64,000 nucleotides of DNA from Ichthyophthirius multifiliis (Eukaryota > Ciliophora > Oligohymenophorea > Hymenostomatida). Shown one piece after another: positions 37,205 through 49,293 of this stretch (positions within the stretch are counted from its first letter, which is position 1; each line of letters begins with the position of its first letter). The position numbers and the translations under genes were made by a program. A model generated the notes under the pieces. It saw only the letters and a program-made list of their open reading frames with translations, did no database searches and was not told the DNA's origin. Location of the stretch: assembly GCF_000220395.1 (NCBI RefSeq), contig NW_004086040.1, forward strand, positions 124,001 to 188,000, read 5' to 3'.

Positions 37205-38379
37205 ATGTAAGTTAAAGTTATAGATAAATAATAAAATGAAATTAAAGATATGTCATTTACATTTACAGAATAAGAGCGATAGTTTTGCGAATAAATAATA
37301 ATACAAAAATGTATAAATTCTGTAAATGTTATTGGTTATGATGTAATATACGAAAAAGATAAACATGCTGTACATTATAAAAAAGCAAAATAAAAAAATA
37401 ATAATATATAAAGGTATATGTAATTGAAGTAATTACTAATATGTGTAATTTCAAAATTAATAGAAGATTTAATGAATTTCAAATTTTAAAAAAATGTGTA
37501 GAAAACAATAAAATTATTTATTTATTTTTTAGAAAAAAAAAAAAAAAAAAAAAAAATTAAAAAAAAAATTAAAAAAAAGTTAAAAAATACATATAAAGAT
37601 AAAATTGATACTTCTAACTTTCCAAGTAAATTAAAATTAATTAGCAAATTTAATGAAAAAACTCTTAAATTAAGATAAACAATGTTTTAATGTATTAATA
37701 AAAAATAACTAATAATAATAATAGATTATTTGAATTTTTTTTTATTAAAAAGAATTCATTTAATAACTTTTTCATAAATTAGAAGAACTTAGAAATTATC
37801 ATTTATTAAAATTTATTGATATTCATAGTATTTTTTAAATCAAATTTTAATTATAACTAAAACAAAAAAATAGGTGAATTTAAAAAAATGTCTATTGATT
37901 GTAATTTTAGAAAAACCATTGTTAATTAACCAATAAATACAGAAGGAGTAGTATCTGTTGTACCAAGAAATGAAGATGAAAAATAACTTTTAAGATATTT
38001 AATATAATTGAATTAAAATTAAGATCATATTTCAATAACTCTAAAGTATTTAAAAAAAAAAAAATTACTAAAGCCTATTTATTTTGTGTAGAAATATATA
38101 AGAATATATTATAAAATAACCAAAAATAAGTGGAGATATGATAGATTTATTAATAAAAGTATATTTATTATTTTTATATTATTAATTATGGGAATATATA
38201 TATATAGGGAGAAGTTTAAGAAAATAACAAATTATTTAAAGGTTTAATATAAATATGTGGTTAATTATTTCCAAACTAAAATACAAAAACTAATAATTAG
38301 CATTTATATTGTGCAAAAGGTTTATTATTATTTAATAATTTGATGGAATTTGAGACTAATCCAAGTAAAAGTAATAATG

Positions 38380-38421
<42 letters not shown>

Positions 38422-40061
38422 TCATACTATTTTTATGAAAAAACTAAATTTAAATAAAGATTATGAAATATTCTTAAGTATTTTTTAAAATTGTTCGTTT
38501 TAATATCTAGCATATCTCAATTTAGGTATATTCTTATTAAATACATATATATAAATATATTTAATTAAAATAAGAAAAACATATTCTTGGAAGTGTTAAA
38601 AATTGTAAAAAGCCTGCTTTAAAAATTCTTTAGAAATATGTTGATGGTTTATTGTAAAAATATAATTCAAAAATAAATTCCCGTGATATATTTAAGAAAT
38701 AATTTTAAGTGGTAAAAATAAAAATAAACATATCATAAATAATAAATTATATATTTGAAAAATCTATTTTATAATTTTCTTTTATTATTATAAAAAGAAA
38801 TATCCTGATTAATTATTTGAAGAATTAGAATTATATTAAAATGGCTAGTCTAAAAAATTAAAAAAAGATGAAAAAATAGATATTGCACCTAATTTTGATT
38901 CTAAAACAGAAAATTATTTAAGTTTTAGTTATTATGATTTAGAATGGTTAAGTAATAAAAAATAAAAGCAAAAAAAACAATATAAATAAAGTATAATAAT
39001 CTTTGACAACTAAAGATGCAATAAATAATAAAGCAATTCAATGGAAAACAGTATATGATATTAAAGAACATAAAGTGTGTTTATAACATTGTTATCCCGA
39101 ATATAAATTTATTAAATTGACAGTTAATTTACCTGTAAATATAATTAATGCATTTCATCTATTAACATAAAGAAGAAAAGAATGGGAATTATTAGTAAAA
39201 ATATAAAAAATAATATACTTAAATTTTATTTTTTTTAAAATAAAAAAAGTTAATAGAATATAATATATAAAGATGCTTGGAAAAAGATTGTGAAATTGCC
39301 AAAGAAAGTTATGTTTGGAATCATTTTGGAGCTAAAATAATAACTTTTTTTACAAAATAAACAATTGAAATATAAAAAGAAAAATAAAGAATATATATAA
39401 ATAAAATAATGTATAATAATGATAATTATAATAAACAAACAAATGAATTTATTGGAAAATAAGATATTTTAGTATAATTATAAGATGTATATAAAAATAG
39501 AAAGAAATCTTCACTATCTTATTTAAAAAGTATTTAAAATAAACATAATTAAAAATATATTATTCTTTTTAATAAAAAAAAGGATCATTATCAGGTTATT
39601 AATCAGATAGTTGTTTTAATGATACTATAATTGGAAGTGATTTAGAAGATTCATGTATTTAAAAAAATCAATAAGTAAAAAGCTGTACTTTAATAAATAA
39701 TAATAAAATTAATAATTTATCAAATTATAAAAAATTATTATCTTTTTAATTCAAAAATAATAATGAAAATTTAGAAACTCCTATTGAAAAATAATTAAAT
39801 GATTTTATAGAAAATAATGATAATGCTTATCCAGAAACTTAAGTAACATTAATTATAAGAACATTGAATTAAGAAGCTTTACATTTTATAAGCAAATTTA
39901 TTACTGATAATGACGATTCTTCTTTAGTTGAATCTTTCTGTTAGTTATATAAAATTGCATAAAATATGAGAAAAGCAAATCTAGAATCTAATGGAAATAA
40001 TAGTAGAAAATGCTCTTTAGAAAATTATGGTAATAAAAATAATTAATATAATAAAGAATGA
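37205..40061 (+). CDS. PX-domain protein with possible C-terminal START-like domain
   Basis: Multi-exon gene from ATG 37205 (MQVKVIDKQQNEIKDMSFTF) to TGA 40059-40061. Residues ~35-120 resemble a phosphoinositide-binding PX domain: INSVNVIGYDVIYEK, then RRFNEFQILKKCVEN (the RR(Y/F)-F--L motif), FPSKLKLISKFNEKTLKLRQ and KEFIQQLF. The middle is helical: KLFKGLIQICGQLFPNQN, CAKGLLLFNNLMEFE and ILGSVKNCKKPALKILQKYV. Near 39,020 a segment QWKTVYDIKEHKVCLQHCYP, LTVNLPVNIINAFHLLTQRR, KEWELLVK and DAWKKDCEIAKESYVWNHF resembles START lipid-transfer domains. The C-terminus is Ser/Asn-rich (YQSDSCFNDTIIGSDLEDSC). TA-rich introns are frequent. PX domains bind PI3P, the product of the VPS34-VPS15 kinase, so an endosomal role is plausible (inference). 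PX is fairly safe; START is tentative. Confidence 0.68.
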
Positions 40062-40499
40062 AAACATAATTATTTTTCCATTATATTTAATTTATTATAT
40101 CTATATACATATATTATTTATATAATATTTATTTTTAAAATAAATTAAATAATAAAAATATGTATTCATATAATATATTTATATCTTTACATTTATTAAA
40201 TATTAAAATTTAAATAAGTCAATAAAAAAATAAAATTGTATTAAAATATATCAAAAAGAAAAGAATATAATATATATATTATAAATAAATTCAAATATAT
40301 ATATATATATATATATACATATATAAATTTATATATTTATATATTTTTTTATATATATTTATATTCTTTTTTTATATATATATACTTTATATATTTTATA
40401 TTAATATATACTATATTTTTTTTTATTATATACTTTTTTTATTTATTGCCAAAACAAAGGTGGTTTTAATAAAAAAAAATATTAAAAATTTTTATTATA

Positions 40500-41372
40500 T
40501 CAATTTAAAATAAGTATTTTATTAGTTTATATATTAATGTTTCTACTAATTTATTTTCATTTCCATTTTTTTTAAATTTAAGACAGTTGATTCTATTAAG
40601 AACTAATAATTGGTGATGGATATCTAATTCCGTTTTTTTATTATTTTGATTACCATGATTGAATACAACAATTCGATTTGAATTACAATTTTTTTTTAAT
40701 CTTATTTAATTATATTAATAAATAATTTTATTTAAATAAAATTATATATGTTTAATTTACAAAAAATATAGTTTATATATATTTAATAATATAAAGATTT
40801 TATATAATCTACCTTTTATAACAGGAGAAAAAGAACGTAATTATCCAGCATCACTTGAAGATATTTTTTTAACTTAATTTTCATAATTTAGTGCGTTTTA
40901 ATTATTAATAAAATTATTTTTTAACATTTTATTATTTATATTAATATTATAAATGTTATTGTTTATTTTATTATTTTAACTAATTATAATTTGTTATAAA
41001 AAAGAATATATTTTTATTTTAAATATATCAAAATATTTATAAATATTACTTTTTATCTAAACTTGGACTTTATTCTATAATATCAATATTTGCTTTTACA
41101 GGCAAAAAATTATTTTTTAATTTTTTAATTTAATATTTGTTAATTTTTCTATTATAATTATAAAAAATCTTATTTTATTTTTATTTTTAAAGCAATTTTT
41201 AGTAAAAAATATCCATTTAATGATAGACATTGGTTTTACTATAAAGTCCTACTTTTTATTTATTATTATCATTATTTTTATTTGTATTTACAAAATTATT
41301 AACAGTCAAATTAATAATATTTCCATTAATTTAATTAATTTTAACTTATTATTATTATTATTATTATTAATA

Positions 41373-41403
<31 letters not shown>

Positions 41404-42399
41404 AATTATTATAATCGCTAATTTTCAATCTCGCTTTTATTAAGTTCATCTCTATTTTCTATACTTAATTTTTATTATTTATCATTTATAATTATTTATT
41501 ACCCATTATTTTTATTAAAAACTTTATTTGAACCTTTTAATATAGAATCAAATTAAATTTGATTTTTTTATTTAAAATTTCTTTTTTATGGAGCTGGTGA
41601 TGCTTTTCTTACAGTTTTATTTTATTTTTTTTAAAACAAAACTTCGTCCTACCAAAAAATTTTTTTATTTTTTTTTGTTTCTAATTTTATACGGCATTAT
41701 ATAAATTAAAATTATTCGTTAAATTAATATTCTTAGAATTTAAATAAGTATTCCGTAATAAAATTGCATCTTTATAGTCCTCTTCGTTCTCGAAATGTTC
41801 AATCAATTCTTCCTGATTCCAATTCCCACTGAACTTCCCTAAACCACTTTAAATTATTTGTGCTTCAAATTCTTAAAGTTAATGAAAAAAAGTAGCTCTA
41901 ATTTCCAAATCAGGACGTCTAGAGTTTAAATAATCTAACGTTTTAAACAATGTCCATTTATATTTTAACATAAAATATACTGTTAATGCACAACAGGCCC
42001 TACTTTATCCCCTAACACTATGAACTAAACACGAATCTCCTTATTTATTTGCTTTTTCAATAAATTCAAGAATTTATCTTGCTGTTTTTTAATTTGAATC
42101 AAAAAGTATCTTTTTTTATTATATTTTTTTTATGTAATTATTTACTTGCTTATCTGATTCTTTCCAAAATAATGTTAAATATTAAATTCCGATGTTTTCC
42201 CATGTATTTGGAATTTATTTACCTGATGTATTAATTATATGGGTTACTTTATTTGATAAAATAAATTCTAAATCCTTTTTATTATTGATTTTTTTTTGTT
42301 TAATTAATCTTATTTATTTACACTTATTGATTCTTAATCTCCAATAAATAAACCGTCTTTTATTTTAATTGCTCCTATTATATATTAAACTTCTTCCAT
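40500..42399 (-). CDS. Dual-specificity-phosphatase-like protein with Cys-to-Ser active site and Gln-rich tail
   Basis: ATG 42397-42399 starts MEEVQYIIGAIKIKDGLFIG DQESIS, a DSP beginning. After a short intron it continues DLEFILSNKVTHIINTSGKQ, WENIGIQYLTLFWKESDKQ and KKILFDSNQKTARQILEFIE. The signature region reads GDSCLVHSVRGQSRACCALT, so the catalytic Cys of HCX5R is Ser (codon AGT at 42017-42019) while His, Gly, Ser and Arg of the loop remain. Then come YKWTLFKTLDYLNSRRPDLE and IRATFFHQL, well conserved. A basic motif FFGRTKFCF leads, past an A-run break, into a Ser/Pro and poly-Gln tail (TVRKASPAPQKRNF; poly-Q from (TTA)n ~41345-41399). The last exons (SDAGQLRSFSPVIK, IHHQLLVLNRINCLKF) end near 40,500; the exact stop is uncertain. 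It is probably a pseudophosphatase or ciliate-specific variant. Confidence 0.75.
41345..41399 (-). repeat. (TTA)n, read TAA = poly-Gln on the minus strand
   Basis: About 18 triplets. In the frame that follows NRDELNKSEIENQRLQQL of the phosphatase-like gene they read as Gln through TAA codons, interrupted by Tyr. Confidence 0.65.
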
Positions 42400-43027
42400 T
42401 TATAATTTTTTTTTCTTTTTATAAAATTTAAGATTTTATTGTTTTTTAACCTTTTTTTTAATTTTAATTATATTAAAAATAATTATATTATATATAAAAA
42501 TAGAATTAAATTTATAAATTAAAAATAAATTTAATTTTATTTTTTATAAAATATATATTTTTTATATAAAGTAAAGTTTTATAAAAATATATATAAAATA
42601 TTTAGATTGCAAAGTTTTAATTAAAAATAATATTTTTATAAAAAAATGAAATAATATTTATATATAAAAAATTGAATAATTAATAAAATAACAATTATAA
42701 AATTAAAAAATATAAATAATAAAAAATTATTATATTTAAAAATAAATATAAAAATAAATATTTATAATGATTTTAGATATAAATAAAATAAACATATTAT
42801 AAATGCAATATTCAAATAATAAATAAAAAAAACATTAATTAATATAAAATATTATATATATCATTAAATAAATAATAATAAAAATAAAAATATAAAATAT
42901 ATATATATAATTTAAAATTATATAACATATGTTATATATATTATTATATATTATTAATATATTTAGTTTTTTATTATTTAATTATTTTATTTAATCTAAT
43001 ATTATTAACTTAAATATATAATTTTTA
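42400..43027. other. A/T spacer up to assembly gap
   Basis: No coding signal seen; A/T only, with short TA repeats near 42895-42960. It is truncated by the run of N. Confidence 0.45.
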
Positions 43028-43673
43028 NNNNNNNNNNNNNNNNNNNNNNNNNNNNNNNNNNNNNNNNNNNNNNNNNNNNNNNNNNNNNNNNNNNNNNNNN
43101 NNNNNNNNNNNNNNNNNNNNNNNNNNNNNNNNNNNNNNNNNNNNNNNNNNNNNNNNNNNNNNNNNNNNNNNNNNNNNNNNNNNNNNNNNNNNNNNNNNNN
43201 NNNNNNNNNNNNNNNNNNNNNNNNNNNNNNNNNNNNNNNNNNNNNNNNNNNNNNNNNNNNNNNNNNNNNNNNNNNNNNNNNNNNNNNNNNNNNNNNNNNN
43301 NNNNNNNNNNNNNNNNNNNNNNNNNNNNNNNNNNNNNNNNNNNNNNNNNNNNNNNNNNNNNNNNNNNNNNNNNNNNNNNNNNNNNNNNNNNNNNNNNNNN
43401 NNNNNNNNNNNNNNNNNNNNNNNNNNNNNNNNNNNNNNNNNNNNNNNNNNNNNNNNNNNNNNNNNNNNNNNNNNNNNNNNNNNNNNNNNNNNNNNNNNNN
43501 NNNNNNNNNNNNNNNNNNNNNNNNNNNNNNNNNNNNNNNNNNNNNNNNNNNNNNNNNNNNNNNNNNNNNNNNNNNNNNNNNNNNNNNNNNNNNNNNNNNN
43601 NNNNNNNNNNNNNNNNNNNNNNNNNNNNNNNNNNNNNNNNNNNNNNNNNNNNNNNNNNNNNNNNNNNNNNNNN
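43028..43673. other. Assembly gap (646 N)
   Basis: A run of undetermined bases. The flanks are A/T-only, so the gap probably falls in a low-complexity spacer that could not be assembled. Linkage across it depends on scaffolding, not on sequence. Confidence 0.99.
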
Positions 43674-44397
43674 TTTTTTTTTATTATTAATTTTTATATC
43701 ATTTAATTGTATATTAATTTTAAATTTATAAATACAATCTAAATTTATATAAATTTAAAATGAATCATTTATTTTATAATTTTATATATATTTTTTATTT
43801 AATATCAGTATTTTTAATTTAAAAAAAAAAATAGAAATTGCTATTTTTTGTAATATAAAAAAAAATATTATGTAAATAATGCAATTATATTTTTTTATAT
43901 AATAATGATTTTATTTATTTATATAATATTCGTTAAATCTCGTTATTAAAATATCATAATAAATATATTTAAATAATACTATTTACTTTTATTTATTTTC
44001 AAATTTATTTTAAAGTAAATTCATTATTATGTATATTTAATATTTTTATTTTTATTTATAAAATAATATTGAAACTTTTATATAAGTAATTTTTTAATTT
44101 ATCAATATTATTATTAATACATCTTCAAATTATATTTATTACATTTGATTTTTTTTTATTTTTATCATAAAGTATAATCATAAATCATAAAATTTATAAT
44201 AATTTTTAAAAAAAATATTTATTTTTATTAATAAATCACTTAAAAAATATTTAATTAATTTTTTTTTAATTTTCTATAATCAAAATTAACAAAAACTATA
44301 TATATATATATATTATAAATTTTAATATTTTTTTATTTGAATAAAAATAATAATAGTAATATTTTAATATCTAATTGACATCAAGAAAATTAGGCAA
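43674..44397. other. A/T spacer after the gap
   Basis: No frame, repeat or RNA recognised; presumably upstream sequence of the phosphatase gene. Confidence 0.45.
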
Positions 44398-45234
44398 ATG
44401 ATGATTAGCTAAATAGTATAAGATTTGTATTAATATAAATAATAAATAAATAATAATTTTTTTAAAATTAAATAAATTAAAAGCTTTAAATTTAAATAAA
44501 AAAATAATAATGATAAAGAAAAGAATAAATAAAAAAGTTAAAAATAAGATAGTCTACAATTAAATTAAATAATATATCAATTAAATGGAGAGTATGAATG
44601 ATTTTTATATAAAAACATATTTTTTTCTTTTAAATAATAAATTAAAAAATCATTAATAAATATAAAATTAAAATTCATTTTTTTGTTAATTTATTTAATA
44701 AAAATAAATTAAAAAAGTAATTAATAAATTTAGCATTTTAATAATCCAAAATAAAAATAATTTGTTTAAAAAGTAGAATAATAAACATTTCTTTAAAAAC
44801 TTTGCAGTTGTTTATTTGAAACATAGTTATATCAATAAGAATTACTAGAAGAAAATAATACAAAATCAATAACTGAAAATTCGAATAATACAAAATATGA
44901 AAAAATAATGTAAATTGGACCATAAAAAGAGCATAACAAAGGCAAAAAGACATTAATATTAGATTTAGATGAAACTCTTGTACATAGTTCTTTTTAAGAA
45001 ATAAATTCTTATGATTTTAAAATATAGGTAAAAAAAATAAAAATAGTTAGATATATATTAAATTAAAGTATATTTTATATTATAAACAAAAAGATTTTAG
45101 TATAAGATATTCCGTTTACAGTATATGTTAAAAAAAGACCTGGAGTAGAATATTTTTTAAATAAAGTTAGTGAATTATATGAATTAGTTATATATACAGC
45201 TAGCTTAGCAGATGTAAATAAAAAAATAATCTAT

Positions 45235-45286
<52 letters not shown>

Positions 45287-46449
45287 AGAAATATATATAT
45301 ATTTTTATATATTAATTTTTTTTTTCTAAAATAGTATGCTAATCCTGTGTGTGATATAATAGATTAAAAACAAATAATATGTCATAGATTATTCAGAGAA
45401 AATTGCACTATTCATAATGGAATGTTTGTCAAAGATTTAACAAAAATAGGAAGAAACATAAAAGATTTAATTATTGTTGATGTAAAATTCAATTTTTTTT
45501 ATTTAAAATATAACTAAAATAATAAAATATTCATAATAAATAAGAATTCAGAAACCTCATTTTTATTTCAACCTGAAAATGCAATATAAATAACTAATTT
45601 TTTCGAAGATTAAAGTGATCGCGAATTATTTAGACTTTTACCTTTTCTTCATTTTTTAAGTGATGTAAAAATAAAAAAATATAAAATATTACAAAATAAA
45701 TAGGTAAATGATGTAAGATCAACCAAAATGTGGATGGAAAAATACATATAATATGACAAAATCGACTATATAAATATAAAGGGAGAACATAAATAATTTT
45801 CTCGTAAAAAATAAAAAAATCTAATTATAATAATAATTTAATAAGTGAAAATAATTCTTATTATTCAAATTTAATTTATGATAATAATACTCCTGGAACA
45901 AATAATATAAGCTAAATAGGAAATACCGATGATTTATCTAGAATATAAATGCAAAATCAAACAAATGATAAAAAATATAAAAAGAAAACACTAACTATAT
46001 AAGTTACTGAAGAATAAAAAGAATAAGAATTATAAAAATAAAAATAAAATATGAAACTTGATAATGATTTAGAAGATTTATAATAAAAAGTTAGTATTAT
46101 ATATTCTGTAAAAGGAAATAATAAATTAGAATCAACAAGGAAATTAATTTCTACTGCTTAAAAAAATTTAAATGATGAAAATTGTTTCATGCATAAAACT
46201 TGCCCGGGAGAAGAAGAGAATCAAAAAGGAAAAAAAGCAAATAAATCTTTTGAAAGTATTAGGTATAATGTTGGAGAAATTAATATTAATTCACCTATTG
46301 CTAAATAAGATCTTATTTATTATCTTAGGGAACCTAAAGATGGATATACTGAACCTAAAATCAATAAAATTAGTAATTATTTCGAATAAGAATATGTTTA
46401 AAGGCTTGACGAAAATAAAAATGATATTGATAATCAATTAAAAGACTGA
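44398..46449 (+). CDS. FCP1/SCP-like (NIF/CTD) phosphatase
   Basis: HAD-type Ser/Thr phosphatase of the CTDSP/Dullard group. The catalytic core reads [17 protein letters not shown] (the DLDETL nucleophile motif DxDxT), [61 protein letters not shown] and [13 protein letters not shown]. After further exons come [20 protein letters not shown] and [17 protein letters not shown], all typical of the family. The motif with Tyr-Thr-Ala (YTAS) and the late Asp (IVD) are intact, so it should be active. At least four introns are present; one holds a long TA run (~45237-45273). The C-terminus is Ser/Lys-rich and ends [20 protein letters not shown] at TGA 46447-46449. The proposed start MMISQIVQDLYQYKQQ is the least certain part. 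Substrates could be RNA polymerase II CTD or other phosphoproteins. Confidence 0.87.
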
Positions 46450-46651
46450 ACTTTTAATTTTTTTTTTATATAAAATAAAATTTATATATTTATTTTTGTT
46501 TTTTTGTTTTGTTTTAAATTAATTTTTTATTATTAATAAATAATAATATATATATTATATATATATATTTATATATTTATATATTTAAATTTTCAATTAT
46601 TTTCTTTTTATATTTATATATAAATTATTACTACAAAAAAATTTAATATTA

Positions 46652-48660
46652 ATGAAACCAAAATATTTATTATTTTTATTTTCATTAATTCTTTTAATAT
46701 CAACACTATTATATAATTTTTATAATGAGCCAATTCATTTATTAAGTATTAAAAAATATAAAAAATTAAAATAATAAATACTTCTATTATTATAAAAATG
46801 TAGAAAAACATAAATAATATAATCATAATCAGAAATTAAATTTAATAAATAACAAAACAAAATCTTAAATATTATTTTAAATAGACATCAAATTTGTTAC
46901 TTAACATTAATATCCAGTTAAATAATCAAAAGTAACAAAAATAAAAACTAAAATAAAAACTACAATAAAAATAAATAATAAATAAAGGTAGTCATATAAA
47001 TAGGTTCTTTAGCATAAACCGAGATACCAGACTAAGAAGGAAAAATATAAATTAAAGGAGATTTATAATAAATTACTAATACAGAATAAGAAATAATAGA
47101 TGGAAAAATACAATTAATAGTAGGCGAAAAAATTAATAATTAATAAATGAATACTACATAAAATTATAAAAAACATAAAATTATAAAATATCTCAATAAT
47201 ATATATTAAAACCAACATTACCGAAATAAGTAAAAATAAAAGGATGTGTATTAGATGAAGAAAAAAACCACTATAAAATGCAAATGTAAAAATTTCATTT
47301 GATTTTCCTATTTTTTAAGATTAAGTTGATAGTTTAACTAATTCTTAAGGTTGCTTTGAAATTAATGATGATTTATAAGAATTTACACCAATATATGGTA
47401 TTTTTATTATATTAATTATTTATAATTATATATATATATATATATTTATAAATATTTGTAGAATTTATTTATTTTATAAAAATAATAGGGAACATCATTA
47501 TATAAAAAGAAAAATTTTAATCTTGGAATATGTAAAGAGATTCTATATGCTGTAAAGATGGCTTTTATTTATTAAATGATTTATAATTAGATATTTAAAA
47601 AAATTCTAATGAATAAATTATATTATATTATAACCGTTTGAATTTAAATTTGAAAGGAATAATTAATAATTAATAAAAAAAACCTTTAAAAAATGTTTAA
47701 ATTATATTATTTTGTAAAAGTGATTAAGATAAAAATATGAAAATCAATATAGATAAGGGTATATTTTCAAATGAAAAAGGAGAATTTTTCATTGTAAAAA
47801 AATCTGAAATGTTAATAGAAGGAAATTTATAATGCGAAATGTCTTTTTTACCAAATAATAAAGAAGTTCATTATCAAGAAAAGAAAATACAGTTTATACT
47901 TTTTTATGAAAAATAATACATGTATGAGCCCTTTGATATTACAATCACTCCTAAAATCTTATAGGCGGTTATCTAAGGATTTTCGAAGGGTGTAATATAA
48001 ACTGAAGGGTATTTAGACGGTGGAAAAGTAGAATTTTCAATTGAAAATAATATCGATTTTATTAATGTGGAACCCAGTTTTACTAAAAAAGGGGCTTTTG
48101 TATTAAATTTTAATGTTTATGAGAGTTAGACAGAATACATAGGTTAATTAAAAATTTCTGATGGCAAGAAAAGATATAAAGATAAAATTATTTAAGTAAA
48201 AGTGGAAAGAAAAAAATTTTTTAAAGTTAATTTAAGAGATATTTATATGGAATATATTCCTAAATAAGCGAAATTAGTAATAAAAGGAGCATTTTAAGAA
48301 AATACAAATAAATAAAATATAAAAAACACAACTTTTATTATCAAGAAAAGATATATGTAAAATGAGAAACTTATAAGAGAAATTTCTTAGGAATTAAAAA
48401 TTGATTTTTAAGGCAATTTTTTTTAATAATTTGATTGTTTAGATATTGACTAAATAGAACTTTGTGTAATTTTTTAGCATGAAAATGATCTTTATTTTGA
48501 TTATTTTGAAGTAAAAAAAATGGCAAATTTCGAAAAAGGATTTTTTTTAGATTTTGGAACTTTAATTTTGTAAAAAAAAATATAAATAGGAAGTATTTAA
48601 GGAGTTCTTAAAGATAAAGATAGTAGCAAATTTTTAGATAAGACGGTAAAATAAATTTAA

Positions 48661-48707
<47 letters not shown>

Positions 48708-49250
48708 TATATATTTTTATATATTTTTATATGTTTATATCTTTTAATAATATTTAGTCCATTAATATATTAAGTATACCAAATTTACCTTAATAATAAT
48801 AATTCTGCGAATGTAATTCTTAAGGAATTTTTGATTGTAGAATTTCTGTTGAAAAAGGGTTAAAATATTCACTTAGTCTTTAAATAGTTAATGTATATAA
48901 ATAATAAGGAATTTATAAATTACCAGATTAAGAATTAAGTTTGTAAAATAATTACTAAATTAAAAATTTAAAGGTGGATATATAATTCGATAAAATAAAA
49001 AAATAAGGTATTATTTAAGGCATAGTTTATAATAAAAAAAACGGAGAAGCTTTAAAAAATAGTTCTTTTATTATTTTAAATATTTTACCAGAAAATTAAT
49101 TAGGCGAAGATTCAAGAAAATTAATAAAAAATGAAATTTAAATTGGAAAAGATGGAAAATTTGAACTTTTATTATAAGTTTTTTTAGGATTTTCTTATGA
49201 GATTTAAATTAAATTTCAATGTAAATTATTCTAAGATTATATTTAGGTTT

Positions 49251-49293
<43 letters not shown>

